Shown here: piece by piece, positions 43,466 through 52,749 of the stretch
Position numbering within the stretch: position 1 is the stretch's first letter
Layout: each line of letters opens with the position of its first letter
From: Pseudomonas sp.
Lineage (GTDB): Bacteria; Pseudomonadota; Gammaproteobacteria; Pseudomonadales; Pseudomonadaceae
Direction: 5' to 3'
Length of the DNA: 64,000 bases
Assembly: GCF_030150285.1 (NCBI RefSeq)
Contig: NZ_JASLGE010000074.1
Span: 26,771-90,770 of the forward strand
Notes under the pieces: generated by a model
Databases searched by the model: none
What the model was told of the DNA's origin: nothing
Seen by the model: only the letters and a program-made list of their open reading frames with translations
Translations under genes and position numbers: made by a program

Positions 43466-46114
43466 ATGAGCTCTTCACTGAAAACACTGATCGCCAAACT
43501 TAATGCCACCTGTCGTCAGGCGGCAGAGCAGGCTGCCAACCGCTGCCGCGCGCGTGGGCATTTTGAGGTGGAGGTTGAGCATCTGTTGTTGGCGTTGTTG
43601 GAGCAGCATCACAGTGATGTGTCGGTCATCGTAAAACGCAGCGGCTTGAGCCTGGAGAAACTGGAATCGGAGCTTAGCCAGGAACTCAACACGTTACGCG
43701 ACGGCAATACCCGCACGCCGGTATTCTCGACGCAACTGCCGGTATGGCTCGAAAGCGCCTGGCTGATCGCCTCTCTTGAGGCGCAGGACGGCGCGATTCG
43801 CAGCGGTCATTTACTGCTGGCACTGCTGACACAGCCAGCCTTGGCGCAAAGGGCCACACGCATCTCGACCGTCCTGGCACAGTTGTCGCCGGATGATATC
43901 AAGGTGCATTTTGAGCGGTTCGCCGAAGGCTCCCAAAAGCAGAATGCTACCGGCGATAGCGTAACCTCGACCGAGAGCAGTGAGAGCAGTGCTGTACGGG
44001 TTAAAACCCCGGCGCTCGACCAGTTCACCACCAGCCTGACTCAGCGCGCTCGCGATGGGCATTTGGACCCGGTTATCGGCCGCGAAACAGAGATTCGCCA
44101 GGTCATCGACATCCTGATGCGGCGTCGGCAGAACAACCCCATTCTTACCGGTGAAGCGGGCGTCGGTAAAACCGCCGTGGCGGAGGGGCTGGCCCAGGCA
44201 ATCGTCGCGGGCGAGGTACCCAAGGCTCTGGTGGGCGTCGAGTTATTGGCCTTGGACATGGGTCTGTTACAGGCCGGTGCCAGTGTCAAAGGCGAGTTCG
44301 AATTGCGCTTGAAAAACGTGATTGAGGAAGTCAAACAACACCCGGTGCCCATCATCCTGTTTATTGATGAAGCCCACACGTTGATCGGCGCAGGGGGCAC
44401 GGCGGGTCAAAACGATGCCGCCAACCTGCTTAAGCCGGCACTGGCGCGCGGTGAGTTGCGTACCCTGGCGGCCACCACATGGTCTGAGTACAAGAAGTAC
44501 TTTGAAAAGGACGCGGCACTGACCCGTCGCTTCCAGATGGTCAAAGTCGATGAGCCCTCAGAGCCTGTTGCAGCGGCGATGTTGCGAGCATTGGTGCCGT
44601 TGATGGAGCAACACTTCACTGTGCGCGTGCTGGATGAAGCGGTCACCGAGGCGGTGCGCTTGTCGCATCGCTACATCAGTGCCCGGCAATTGCCGGACAA
44701 GGCCGTCAGCGTGCTGGACACGGCGTGTTCAAGGGTGGCCTTGAGCCAAGGTATGCGGCCTGCGGTGATCACGGATCTGCAAAAGCAACTCGAACAACTC
44801 GATGTTCAACAGCAAGCATTAAATCGCGAGCACGCCAGTGGTACCCAGCACGACAAGCGATTGGCGGGCCTGCAAGCCCAGTCCGTGGCGCTGAACCAGC
44901 AGTTGGATGACGCCAACGCGCTGTGGCAGAAAGAAACGGCACTGGTCGAACATATTACGCAACTGCGGGCCGAGTTGGAGAGAGGAACGTCGCCGACTAC
45001 TGGGCGAAAAAAGGCTGCCGTATCACCGCTGCGCGTAGAGTTGGACCAAGCCCTTGCAGCCCTGGCCACCGTACAAGGCGAGCGCCCCTTGCTGCCGTTG
45101 CAGGTGGACGCCAATGTTATCGCTCAGGTGATTTGCGCCTGGACTGGCATTCCGTTGGGCAAGATGGTCAAGGACGAAATTCGCACGGTGCGAACCTTGG
45201 GTGACGTGCTGGAAACCCGCGTAATAGGTCAGCCCCACGCCTTGGCCGCTATAGCCCAGCGGGTGCGTACCGCCCGTGCTTATCTGGAAGACCCTGATAA
45301 ACCCAAGGGCGTGTTTCTATTCGTCGGGCCTTCCGGTGTTGGCAAAACCGAAACCGCCTTGGCCCTCGCCGATGCGTTATACGGGGGTGAGCGCAAGCTG
45401 ATCACGTTCAACATGAGTGAATACCAGGAAGCGCACAGTGTTTCTGGGCTCAAAGGCTCGCCGCCCGGCTATGTGGGATACGGCGAAGGTGGACAGTTAA
45501 CCGAAGCCGTGCGGCGAAATCCATACAGCGTGGTGCTGCTCGATGAAGTGGAAAAGGCCCACCCGGACGTGCTCGAACTGTTCTACCAAGTCTTTGACAA
45601 AGGTGTATTGGACGATGCCGAAGGGCGTGAGATCGACTTTCGTAACACGCTGATCATCCTGACCAGCAACACCGCCTCGTCGCTGATCATGCAGGCCTGC
45701 CTCAACAAAACACCTGATGAATTGCCGGGCGTCAAACAGCTGTCGGAGTTAATTCGCCCCACGCTGTACAAGACCTTCAAGCCCGCCTTTCTCGGCCGTA
45801 TGGACGTGGTGCCTTATTACCCGATCAACGATGACTCACTGGCAGCGATCATCCGTTTGAAGCTGGAGCGAGTAGGCCGCCGTGTCGAAGCCAATCACCA
45901 GGCCGAGTTCCATTATGACGATGCGCTAGTCGAGTCACTGTTGGCGCGCTGCACTGAAGTCGACATTGGTGCCCGTGCGGTTGACCAGATCATCAATGGC
46001 AGCCTGCTTCCGGAAATCGCCGACACCGTGCTGGCACGAATGGCCGATGGGCAAGGCTTGTCACGAATCAAAGTCGGTGCCAATAAGCGCGGCTTTACCT
46101 ACCAGATCAAGTGA
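43466..46114 (+). CDS. clpV: T6SS sheath-recycling AAA+ ATPase ClpV (TssH)
   Basis: ClpV unfolds contracted TssB-TssC sheaths for reuse. The protein is 882 aa from the ATG at 43466 (AAGGA upstream). It has an N-domain (about 1-150), AAA1 with Walker A GEAGVGKT (about 231) and the IDEAHTL Walker B, a ClpB/ClpV middle region, and AAA2 with GPSGVGKTE (about 622) and LLDEVEKAHPD. Both ATPase sites are intact. It is the last structural gene; effector genes follow within 25 bases. Confidence 0.96.
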   Translation: MSSSLKTLIAKLNATCRQAAEQAANRCRARGHFEVEVEHLLLALLEQHHSDVSVIVKRSGLSLEKLESELSQELNTLRDGNTRTPVFSTQLPVWLESAWLIASLEAQDGAIRSGHLLLALLTQPALAQRATRISTVLAQLSPDDIKVHFERFAEGSQKQNATGDSVTSTESSESSAVRVKTPALDQFTTSLTQRARDGHLDPVIGRETEIRQVIDILMRRRQNNPILTGEAGVGKTAVAEGLAQAIVAGEVPKALVGVELLALDMGLLQAGASVKGEFELRLKNVIEEVKQHPVPIILFIDEAHTLIGAGGTAGQNDAANLLKPALARGELRTLAATTWSEYKKYFEKDAALTRRFQMVKVDEPSEPVAAAMLRALVPLMEQHFTVRVLDEAVTEAVRLSHRYISARQLPDKAVSVLDTACSRVALSQGMRPAVITDLQKQLEQLDVQQQALNREHASGTQHDKRLAGLQAQSVALNQQLDDANALWQKETALVEHITQLRAELERGTSPTTGRKKAAVSPLRVELDQALAALATVQGERPLLPLQVDANVIAQVICAWTGIPLGKMVKDEIRTVRTLGDVLETRVIGQPHALAAIAQRVRTARAYLEDPDKPKGVFLFVGPSGVGKTETALALADALYGGERKLITFNMSEYQEAHSVSGLKGSPPGYVGYGEGGQLTEAVRRNPYSVVLLDEVEKAHPDVLELFYQVFDKGVLDDAEGREIDFRNTLIILTSNTASSLIMQACLNKTPDELPGVKQLSELIRPTLYKTFKPAFLGRMDVVPYYPINDDSLAAIIRLKLERVGRRVEANHQAEFHYDDALVESLLARCTEVDIGARAVDQIINGSLLPEIADTVLARMADGQGLSRIKVGANKRGFTYQIK

Positions 46115-46136
46115 ACCCCCTTGGAAAGGATGACCT

Positions 46137-46598
46137 GTGAATAGGATTTGGGCAATTGCGTTGGGCGTAATTCTGCTTTCTGGGTGCGGAGACATTTTTG
46201 CACCGTCCGCTAAGACGGTGTGTATTAGTGGTTACAATCAAAATGATCGAAAAATACATATGTTTTGGTTGGATAATGAAAGTAAGGCAGGGTGTTGGGG
46301 GAATCCGCCGGGACGAGATGTTGATCAGGTTTATGGGGGAGGGGGAGGGTTTAATTGTGGGTGTCGTGTTACTCCTGGGAAGGAAGTTAGTTTGTATTGG
46401 GTGTTTGCTCAAAATAAAACTGAATATGCCGAAAGTGTGCCAGAAGTGCAGAAAGAGGTTCGGGTAGTAATTCCGCAGCCTGAGTCTTCAACTTCACGAT
46501 ATTTTCGTGCCTATTTCATGAAAGATGGTACTGCCAAACTTCAATGGGTGGATAGCATGGGGGCACCAGAGTTGTCGCCGTTTGAGGGTGGGCTGTAA
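46137..46598 (+). CDS. DUF3304-type lipoprotein, probable immunity to the downstream hydrolase
   Basis: The protein is 153 aa from a GTG start with GGAAAGGA upstream. It has a lipobox LLSGC (Cys17) and a DUF3304-like domain: VCISGYNQNDRKIHMFWLD, YGGGGGFNCGCRVTPGKEVSLYW, then SRYFRAYFMKDG. DUF3304 lipoproteins commonly neutralise T6SS lipases in the periplasm, and this gene is three genes upstream of vgrG in the lipase module. A frameshifted relative follows at 46737. Confidence 0.8.
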   Translation: MNRIWAIALGVILLSGCGDIFAPSAKTVCISGYNQNDRKIHMFWLDNESKAGCWGNPPGRDVDQVYGGGGGFNCGCRVTPGKEVSLYWVFAQNKTEYAESVPEVQKEVRVVIPQPESSTSRYFRAYFMKDGTAKLQWVDSMGAPELSPFEGGL

Positions 46599-46736
46599 TA
46601 AGTGATAAAAATAATAGCATGCGCAGTTGGTTAGTGTGAGAGTAGTGTTGCTTATAATAATTTTGGCCGGCCTGAGGTTTGGTGCCGGCAGTGAGGCTTT
46701 ATAGGATGTGTTCTGGATTAGCTAGGTGGAGTTGCT

Positions 46737-47212
46737 ATGGCTCGCGTTATAGTTAGATTTTTGCTGATTATTCTATGTGGAGGGGTTTTATTTGGGTGCG
46801 AAGATAAGCCATATTTTAACTCTAGAAGCGTCTGCATTACGGGCTATAACCAGTTCGAACGACAAGTTCACGAATTTTGGCTTGATGGTGAAAGCAATTC
46901 CGGGTGTCATGGCAATCCATCTCGCCGAGAGCTTGACCAAGTGTATGGGGGGGCTCTAAGTTTACCTGTGGATGTCGTATTACTCCTGGGAAGCAGGTCA
47001 GCTTGACTTGGAGTCTTGCACGAAGCCTGAAAGAACTTGAGGCGGGCGTCCTTAGAAAAGAATTTTCTACACAGGTAACGATTCCGCAGCCGGAGTCTTT
47101 AACGTCGCGATATTTTCGTGTGTACCTCATGACTGATGGCACCGCCAAGCTTCAGTGGATCGATAATATGGGCGCGCCAGAGTTTTTGCCAGCTGGGGTG
47201 AAGTTGCAATGA
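46737..47212 (+). pseudogene. Second DUF3304-type lipoprotein gene, frameshifted at a G7 run
   Basis: It has a lipobox LFGC (Cys21) and then VCITGYNQFERQVHEFWLDG up to VYGG. At seven G (46947-46953) the frame slips and ends at 47006. The other frame reads GSKFTCGCRITPGKQVSLTW and goes on to the natural end at 47212. One extra G would restore a ~158-residue protein closely paralleling the preceding gene. The hydrolase ATG at 47209 overlaps its stop. It could be a real inactivation, a slippage-switchable gene or a sequencing error. Confidence 0.8.
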
Positions 47213-49230
47213 TTGATCAAGAAATGAACGTCAAGGGTAGTGTTTTAGATCGTGTTAAAGCGGAGTCTGAACAGGACTGTCCAGTTTGCCAGCAAGTAGT
47301 GTGGGTGAGCTTTTATTTTGATGGATTTGGGTTTTCCGACACGGTTGGTCCTCGCTCAAATATATTTAAATTGTATCGTGCAGCCTACGATTTAAGAAAT
47401 AAAGGGATGCGGTCGTTTTATTATCCTGGCCTCGGTACTGAATTCGACCCCGAAACCGAGGTGTTAGCCGCAGCTTTGGCTGATAGAGCACGAAGAGATG
47501 CGGCCGATAAAATACAAGAGGCGGCTGAGGAAAAAGGCAAAGAAACGGCCGTCGAAACGGTGAGTGACGCATGGAGTAGAAGTAAAGGCATCCGCAATAC
47601 AAGTTTGCCTCGGCGCGCCATTTGGACCGCCGGCGAAGTGTGGGACGAGAGCAAGGAATCGGTCGGCAGAATGGGCCGGCAGGTAAAGCGCCTGGCTATA
47701 AAGCCCCGTAAGCAGTGGACGCGAATCGAACGTAATCTGCGCCACGAGTGGCGTGCTTACTGGGGTGAAGTGACCCGTCATCCCTGGCGAGCAGGCAATA
47801 TGATGGCGCAGGCGGGTGTCAAGGTAACGGCGGGTTATGTTGCCGAGTCTTGGGGATTACTACGTGATGCGTCGATGGTCGCCGCATTGTTCAACACGGG
47901 GGTCGACTCCCGATTGAATGCGGCTCAGCGGGACTTCCAAATGGCGATCTTGAATGCCAAGGAACGCTTGCCGATTAACAAGATTCAAGTCTCGATCTTT
48001 GGCTACGACATGGGCGGCGGTATGGCTCTGGCCTTCGCCAATCGGCTGTTGGATGAGATAGCGCCCGGTGGGTTGTATGAGGGTGTCCCAGTACACATCA
48101 AATTTATGGGCTTGTTTGATTGCGTCACCAACCGCTATGACGACAACTTTCTCACGGGGTTTATGCCGTTGAGCAACAACGTGTCCTCGGAGCTAGTGGT
48201 GTCGCCGCAGATTGAACGGTGTGTGCATTACGCAGCTGCTCATGAACTGCGTTTCTATAAACCACTGAGTATGATCGGCGCCGACCCCGAGGATTATCGT
48301 GGGCCACGCCAGGAGCGCCTGTTCCCGGGCTCGCAAATGGATGTTGGCGGTGGGGCGGTGGACGGTGAAGATGGCGTATCAGACCAGCTGTCGCGGTATC
48401 CATTGCATATGATGTATCACCATGCCTATGGGGCGGGAATTCCAATGCCAAGTTTGAAGGCGTTGGAGGAAATTGACGCACGACTTCACAGTACCTTTGT
48501 CATCAATCCCGAGATCACCATATTTCAGCGCAATTATCGCAACGCCGTTAAAAAACTAGTGACGATCACCCGCGACATCCCATCGTTGGTGCTCGAATTA
48601 GGGCGTCCAGTAGAACGTTTTAAGCCTGATATAATTAAAGTTAAAATTTCACCCTCGCCGTGCGTGGCCCCCTACGTTCCGCAATCAGTCACCCTGCTGC
48701 CGAAAAACATTGAAGAAGAATTAAGCGGTCATACTGTAATTTTTATCCACTGGCTACGTATGTGGTACGACCAGAACGAGGAGCGTGCCGGGCGAAAGAC
48801 GATGGGCTGGGGGCTGGGTGTGCCGCTTGATCCTAAAGCCTACGGCCGTTATCAAAAGTTGGTCGACGAACTGGCATATTTGCAACGCAACGCGCGCTCC
48901 ACCCCCCAGTTCAATAATGAACAAGCCATGCGACAAATAAACGGCGAAGTGACGCCCGATGTTTTTGTAACCGATCCGCAAGGCCAGGCGTTGTATTGGT
49001 TGTGGAATAACCCTGGCGGCCGAATTCCAGAGATTGATGCGTTGTACCCGCACTTCATCAACGATGTTCATGACAGCATGGCCGAATCTGATATCGAGGC
49101 AACTTTTGGAAACCTGGTGTATTCAAAGCACTACATGAATAAGCGCCTGATTCAAAAGCTCTCTACTAAACCCGCCCGAAGTGTATTGGATCGACTGGAG
49201 TTGGTGTACGAGAGGTTTTTTAGCCAATGA
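47209..49230 (+). CDS. DUF2235-like alpha/beta-hydrolase T6SS effector (Tle1-like) with Asp at the nucleophile elbow
   Basis: The protein is 673 aa. The DUF2235/Tle1-like frame is visible as VWVSFYFDGFGFSD...NIFKLYRAAYD, IKFMGLFDCV, and PGSQMDVGGGAVDGEDGVSD. These correspond to the strand-turn, domain-link and C-terminal Asp/His regions of Tle1 lipases. Where Tle1 has GxSxG there is GYDMG (Gly265-Gly269, Asp267). It is flanked upstream by DUF3304 immunity genes and downstream by vgrG, the standard effector layout. Enzyme activity is uncertain given the missing serine. Confidence 0.75.
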   Translation: MIDQEMNVKGSVLDRVKAESEQDCPVCQQVVWVSFYFDGFGFSDTVGPRSNIFKLYRAAYDLRNKGMRSFYYPGLGTEFDPETEVLAAALADRARRDAADKIQEAAEEKGKETAVETVSDAWSRSKGIRNTSLPRRAIWTAGEVWDESKESVGRMGRQVKRLAIKPRKQWTRIERNLRHEWRAYWGEVTRHPWRAGNMMAQAGVKVTAGYVAESWGLLRDASMVAALFNTGVDSRLNAAQRDFQMAILNAKERLPINKIQVSIFGYDMGGGMALAFANRLLDEIAPGGLYEGVPVHIKFMGLFDCVTNRYDDNFLTGFMPLSNNVSSELVVSPQIERCVHYAAAHELRFYKPLSMIGADPEDYRGPRQERLFPGSQMDVGGGAVDGEDGVSDQLSRYPLHMMYHHAYGAGIPMPSLKALEEIDARLHSTFVINPEITIFQRNYRNAVKKLVTITRDIPSLVLELGRPVERFKPDIIKVKISPSPCVAPYVPQSVTLLPKNIEEELSGHTVIFIHWLRMWYDQNEERAGRKTMGWGLGVPLDPKAYGRYQKLVDELAYLQRNARSTPQFNNEQAMRQINGEVTPDVFVTDPQGQALYWLWNNPGGRIPEIDALYPHFINDVHDSMAESDIEATFGNLVYSKHYMNKRLIQKLSTKPARSVLDRLELVYERFFSQ

Positions 49231-51914
49231 ACATACTCCGTTCAATCTCTAGCGCACTCAGTCAACAGCAGCGCCTCTTACAGCTGCATACCCCCTTTGG
49301 GGCAGACGCCCTGGTCGCCGAATACCTCGACGGCTGGGAGGCCTTGGACCAATGCGGCTATTGCTTGCAACTCAGTGCTTTGTCCGCAGACGGGCGTTTA
49401 CCCATTGAACAACTGGTCGGCGCACCGGTGCTCGTGCAGATGCAGTGTGCTGACTCGCGCACGGACTTGCGGCCGTTCCACGGGCATGTCAGCCAATGCA
49501 CGCGTGTCGGCAGCAACGGCGGGTTGGCCCGCTATCAGTTGCAGATCGAGCCCTGGTTGAGCGTGTTGCAATATCGGCAAGACAGCTACGCCTTTCACGA
49601 CCTGACTGTGATGGAAGTGTGTGAGCAAATTTTCGGGTTCTACCGCAAAGGCGTGCTGCAACCGCAATGGCGCTGGGCTTTGAATGATCCAAGCGTGTAC
49701 CGCAAGCGCAGCCTGACGACCCAATACCAGGAAACCGACCTGGCGTTTGTGCAGCGGCTGCTGGCGGAGGAGGGCATTGCCTATCACTTTGAGCACCAGG
49801 GCGATGAGCAAGCAGCGAGCCTGGGCAGCCATACCTTGGTACTCACCGACAGCAACACCAAACTGGCACCGAATGCGCCGGTCACTCTGCGTTTTCACCG
49901 CAGTGACATCACCGAGACTGAGGACAGCGTTCAGCAGTGGGCTCATGTGCAACGCTGGAGGGGCGGACAGGTCCAGCGCCAAAGCTGGGACTACCGCAGC
50001 CATTCGATGTTGTCGGGCCACGCGCAGGGCAACACTGGCATCCGTGGATGTGTGGACCACGACACGGTCGGCCCGTATGCCTGGACGGACTCCGCCCAAG
50101 GTGAACAGCGCGCCCGTCAGCACCTGAATGCCCAACAGGTGGAGCGCCGCCAAGTCCACGGCTTGGGAACGTGGCGGCGCTTGGCCGCGGGCTCCTCTAT
50201 TTGTTTGAGTGAGCATGACAGCGTTCAGGCAGATGAAGCGATGCTCTGCATCCGTGTTCGTCACCAGGCTCGCAATAACCTCGACGCTCAGTTGCAAGCG
50301 GCAGTACTGGCAGGGCTGGGGCCTGTGCCCGATCAGCCGGAGGCGATGTACCAGAACCACTTCACCCTGATCCCGGCCAGTCAGCCCTATTGTCCGCACA
50401 CGCATGACGGCCATGGCCGGCGCTTGCACCCCGTTCCAACCGTTCATGGTGTACAGAGCGCCATTGTGATCGGTGACGGTGGCCCGGTGCTGACGGATCG
50501 CGACCAACGTATCAAAGTGCAATTTCACTGGCAGCGTGGCACCCGCTCGGCCAGCCACTGCCCCCATCCTCGCGATACCGACAATGCCCCCGCCGATGCC
50601 AGTGTGGGTACGTGGGTGCGCGTGGCCGCGACCCAGGCCGGCGGTAATTGGGGCAGCGCCTGGGTGCCGCGTGTTGGTCAGGAAGTACTGGTGGAATTCC
50701 TCGAAGGGCACATCGACCGGCCCGTCGTCATCGGCTCGTTGTACAACGGACGCGGCCAGACCGAAGCGGCACACAACCAAATCGCGGGCGGCCCATCTGG
50801 CAGCACCGGCAATGCACCGGCGTGGTTCCCCGGTAACCAGCACGCCGGCGTACTCAGCGGCTGGAAGACCCAAGACCTGTCCTCCAGCGCGAGCGGCAGC
50901 GGTGGCTATCGACAGTTGCAGTTCGATGACACCCCAGGGCAGAGCCGCGTGCAGCTTTACACCACCGACCACGACAGCGGCCTGACGTTGGGCCACCTCA
51001 AGCAGAACCAAGACAACAAACGCCTGGCGGATCGAGGCTATGGCGTCGAGCTGCACACCCAGGCCCAAGGCGCGTTACGCGCCGGGACCGGGCTCTTGCT
51101 GACCACCGAACCGGGCGACCAGCAGATGCAGGCCAAGGGTCTACTAACTGAACTGGAAAAAGCCCAAAGCCAAGTGGACCAACTGGCCGATAACGCTAAG
51201 CAGCAGAACGCTGGACTCACCAGCGATAAGAAACCACTCCCCACCAGCGAAGCCCTGCGGAACAGCCAGGAAAGTCTGAAGGCGACACAACAGGGAGCCG
51301 CCTCAGGCATGGGCATCGGTGGTGGCGAAGGGCAAGTAGCGGCGTGGAGTAAGCCGCTGCTCGCGCTGTATGGCCACGCTGGCGTACTCAGCCTGAGCCC
51401 CGAACATCAGATCTGGGCAGCCGGAACCCAGTGTTTACTCAATGCCGGTGCGGACATCAACCTCACTGCACAAGGCCATACGGCCTTTCTCGCGGCGCAA
51501 GGCTTGGTGCTGTTTACCCGTGGCGCAGGGGACGACAGCCGCCCCATCGCGAACACCGGCATCGCCCTGCACGCTGCCACGGGAGCAGTCAGCGTTCAGG
51601 CGCAGAGCGACAAAATCAGCGTTGCCGCACAACAGAACATCCGCATGGTCAGTACCCAAGGCAATGCCCACGTACAGGGTAAGCAACATGTGTTGTTGAA
51701 CGTGCAGGGGGCGGCCATTCGGCTGGCAGGGGGCGATATTGAGATCAATGCGCCGGGGGCGGTGACGTTCAAGGCGCAGCAGCACAAATTGACCGGGCCC
51801 CAAAGCGATGTGGGGGTTAAGCCTGTCATGGGTAAAGGCGAACTGAAACTGTGCGACTTTAAAATGGCCGCCGCCAACGTTAGTAACGATGCACTGGTCT
51901 CGGTGGAGGGGTGA
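49227..51914 (+). CDS. vgrG: Second T6SS spike protein VgrG (TssI)
   Basis: The protein is 895 aa. It has the gp27-like domain (YQETDLAFVQRLLAEEGIAYHFEH), the OB-fold segment (RIKVQFHWQRGTRS, GTWVRVAATQAGGNWGSAWVPRVGQEVLVEFLEGHIDRPV) and a C-terminal DUF2345 beta-helix (about 690-860). It overlaps the hydrolase gene by ATGA and is followed by a DUF4123 adaptor and a membrane effector. That fits a dedicated effector-loading VgrG. The region of residues 600-690 is more variable than the other VgrG. Confidence 0.94.
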   Translation: MNILRSISSALSQQQRLLQLHTPFGADALVAEYLDGWEALDQCGYCLQLSALSADGRLPIEQLVGAPVLVQMQCADSRTDLRPFHGHVSQCTRVGSNGGLARYQLQIEPWLSVLQYRQDSYAFHDLTVMEVCEQIFGFYRKGVLQPQWRWALNDPSVYRKRSLTTQYQETDLAFVQRLLAEEGIAYHFEHQGDEQAASLGSHTLVLTDSNTKLAPNAPVTLRFHRSDITETEDSVQQWAHVQRWRGGQVQRQSWDYRSHSMLSGHAQGNTGIRGCVDHDTVGPYAWTDSAQGEQRARQHLNAQQVERRQVHGLGTWRRLAAGSSICLSEHDSVQADEAMLCIRVRHQARNNLDAQLQAAVLAGLGPVPDQPEAMYQNHFTLIPASQPYCPHTHDGHGRRLHPVPTVHGVQSAIVIGDGGPVLTDRDQRIKVQFHWQRGTRSASHCPHPRDTDNAPADASVGTWVRVAATQAGGNWGSAWVPRVGQEVLVEFLEGHIDRPVVIGSLYNGRGQTEAAHNQIAGGPSGSTGNAPAWFPGNQHAGVLSGWKTQDLSSSASGSGGYRQLQFDDTPGQSRVQLYTTDHDSGLTLGHLKQNQDNKRLADRGYGVELHTQAQGALRAGTGLLLTTEPGDQQMQAKGLLTELEKAQSQVDQLADNAKQQNAGLTSDKKPLPTSEALRNSQESLKATQQGAASGMGIGGGEGQVAAWSKPLLALYGHAGVLSLSPEHQIWAAGTQCLLNAGADINLTAQGHTAFLAAQGLVLFTRGAGDDSRPIANTGIALHAATGAVSVQAQSDKISVAAQQNIRMVSTQGNAHVQGKQHVLLNVQGAAIRLAGGDIEINAPGAVTFKAQQHKLTGPQSDVGVKPVMGKGELKLCDFKMAAANVSNDALVSVEG

Positions 51915-51915
51915 T

Positions 51916-52749
51916 ATGAGCGTTGTTCTGGAGCATCGTCTTATAACGGATTGCCCCTTTGCGCTGGTCAATCCTTTTGATGTTGATCGCGATCTTTGGG
52001 TTGACCTGCCTCATCACCCCTTAAGTGCTCCACGGCTGAGCGCTTCGCCTGGTCAGCTACCTGTACTGGTCGACCTGCTTAAGCTGTCATTCACATCGCG
52101 TTTGGAATTAGTACAGCGTGCCTGGCATTGGGAGCGCGCGAACGGACAACCATTGTTCTGCGGGTTTATTAAAAGCACTGAACCCGTCGAAAGGATGGTC
52201 CGCCACTTGGGACGTCGTTTACTGATAAAAAATACCGCTGGTGAACAACTGTTTTTGCGTTTTTACGATCCTCGGGTCTTTGAGCACTTGCGCTGGATAT
52301 TCACGCCTGCGCAGTTGGCGTCCTTGATGGGACCGGCTGACGTTTGGTGTTGGCAGGACAGGGCAGGCCAATGGCAGTGCGAGCTACGCCCTGAACTGAA
52401 AACTTATTCGTTGATTCTGGAGCCGCAACAACTCTTATCGTTAGGGCGCATAGGCATCCTAAATCGAATCTTGAAAAACCTGCACCGGCGAGAGCCAAGC
52501 AACGCTTTGGACATCACATCGGTTCGACAAATCGAATCATGGTTGCGACGTGCGCTTGACGACGGGCTAAGCGAGGCAGCCGACCTGCAACTGTATGTCT
52601 TTCAGGCGTTGAAGTTTGGTGCAGACATTCATCGGCACCCAACACTAGCGAATGCTCTACAAACGCTACGTATGGGGCATTGCACCTACGTCGGTGCGTG
52701 CTTGAGGGTCAATGACGAAGAACTGCATCATTCAAAGGAGGCCCAATGA
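51916..52749 (+). CDS. DUF4123 effector adaptor/chaperone (Tap/TEC-like)
   Basis: The protein is 277 aa from the ATG at 51916. It has DUF4123-like features (FALVNPFD..., HLGRRLLIKNTAGEQLFLRFYDPRVFEHLRWIFTPAQLASLMGP). Such proteins hold an effector and load it onto a specific VgrG. It stands between vgrG and the BTH_I2691-like effector, overlapping the latter by ATGA, so that effector is its probable client. Confidence 0.85.
   Translation: MSVVLEHRLITDCPFALVNPFDVDRDLWVDLPHHPLSAPRLSASPGQLPVLVDLLKLSFTSRLELVQRAWHWERANGQPLFCGFIKSTEPVERMVRHLGRRLLIKNTAGEQLFLRFYDPRVFEHLRWIFTPAQLASLMGPADVWCWQDRAGQWQCELRPELKTYSLILEPQQLLSLGRIGILNRILKNLHRREPSNALDITSVRQIESWLRRALDDGLSEAADLQLYVFQALKFGADIHRHPTLANALQTLRMGHCTYVGACLRVNDEELHHSKEAQ

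Noticed and set aside
49398..51068. A 556-codon open frame on the minus strand inside the second vgrG
   Set aside because: It lies entirely antisense to a well-supported VgrG, has no family signal, and long antisense frames are common in GC-rich genes.
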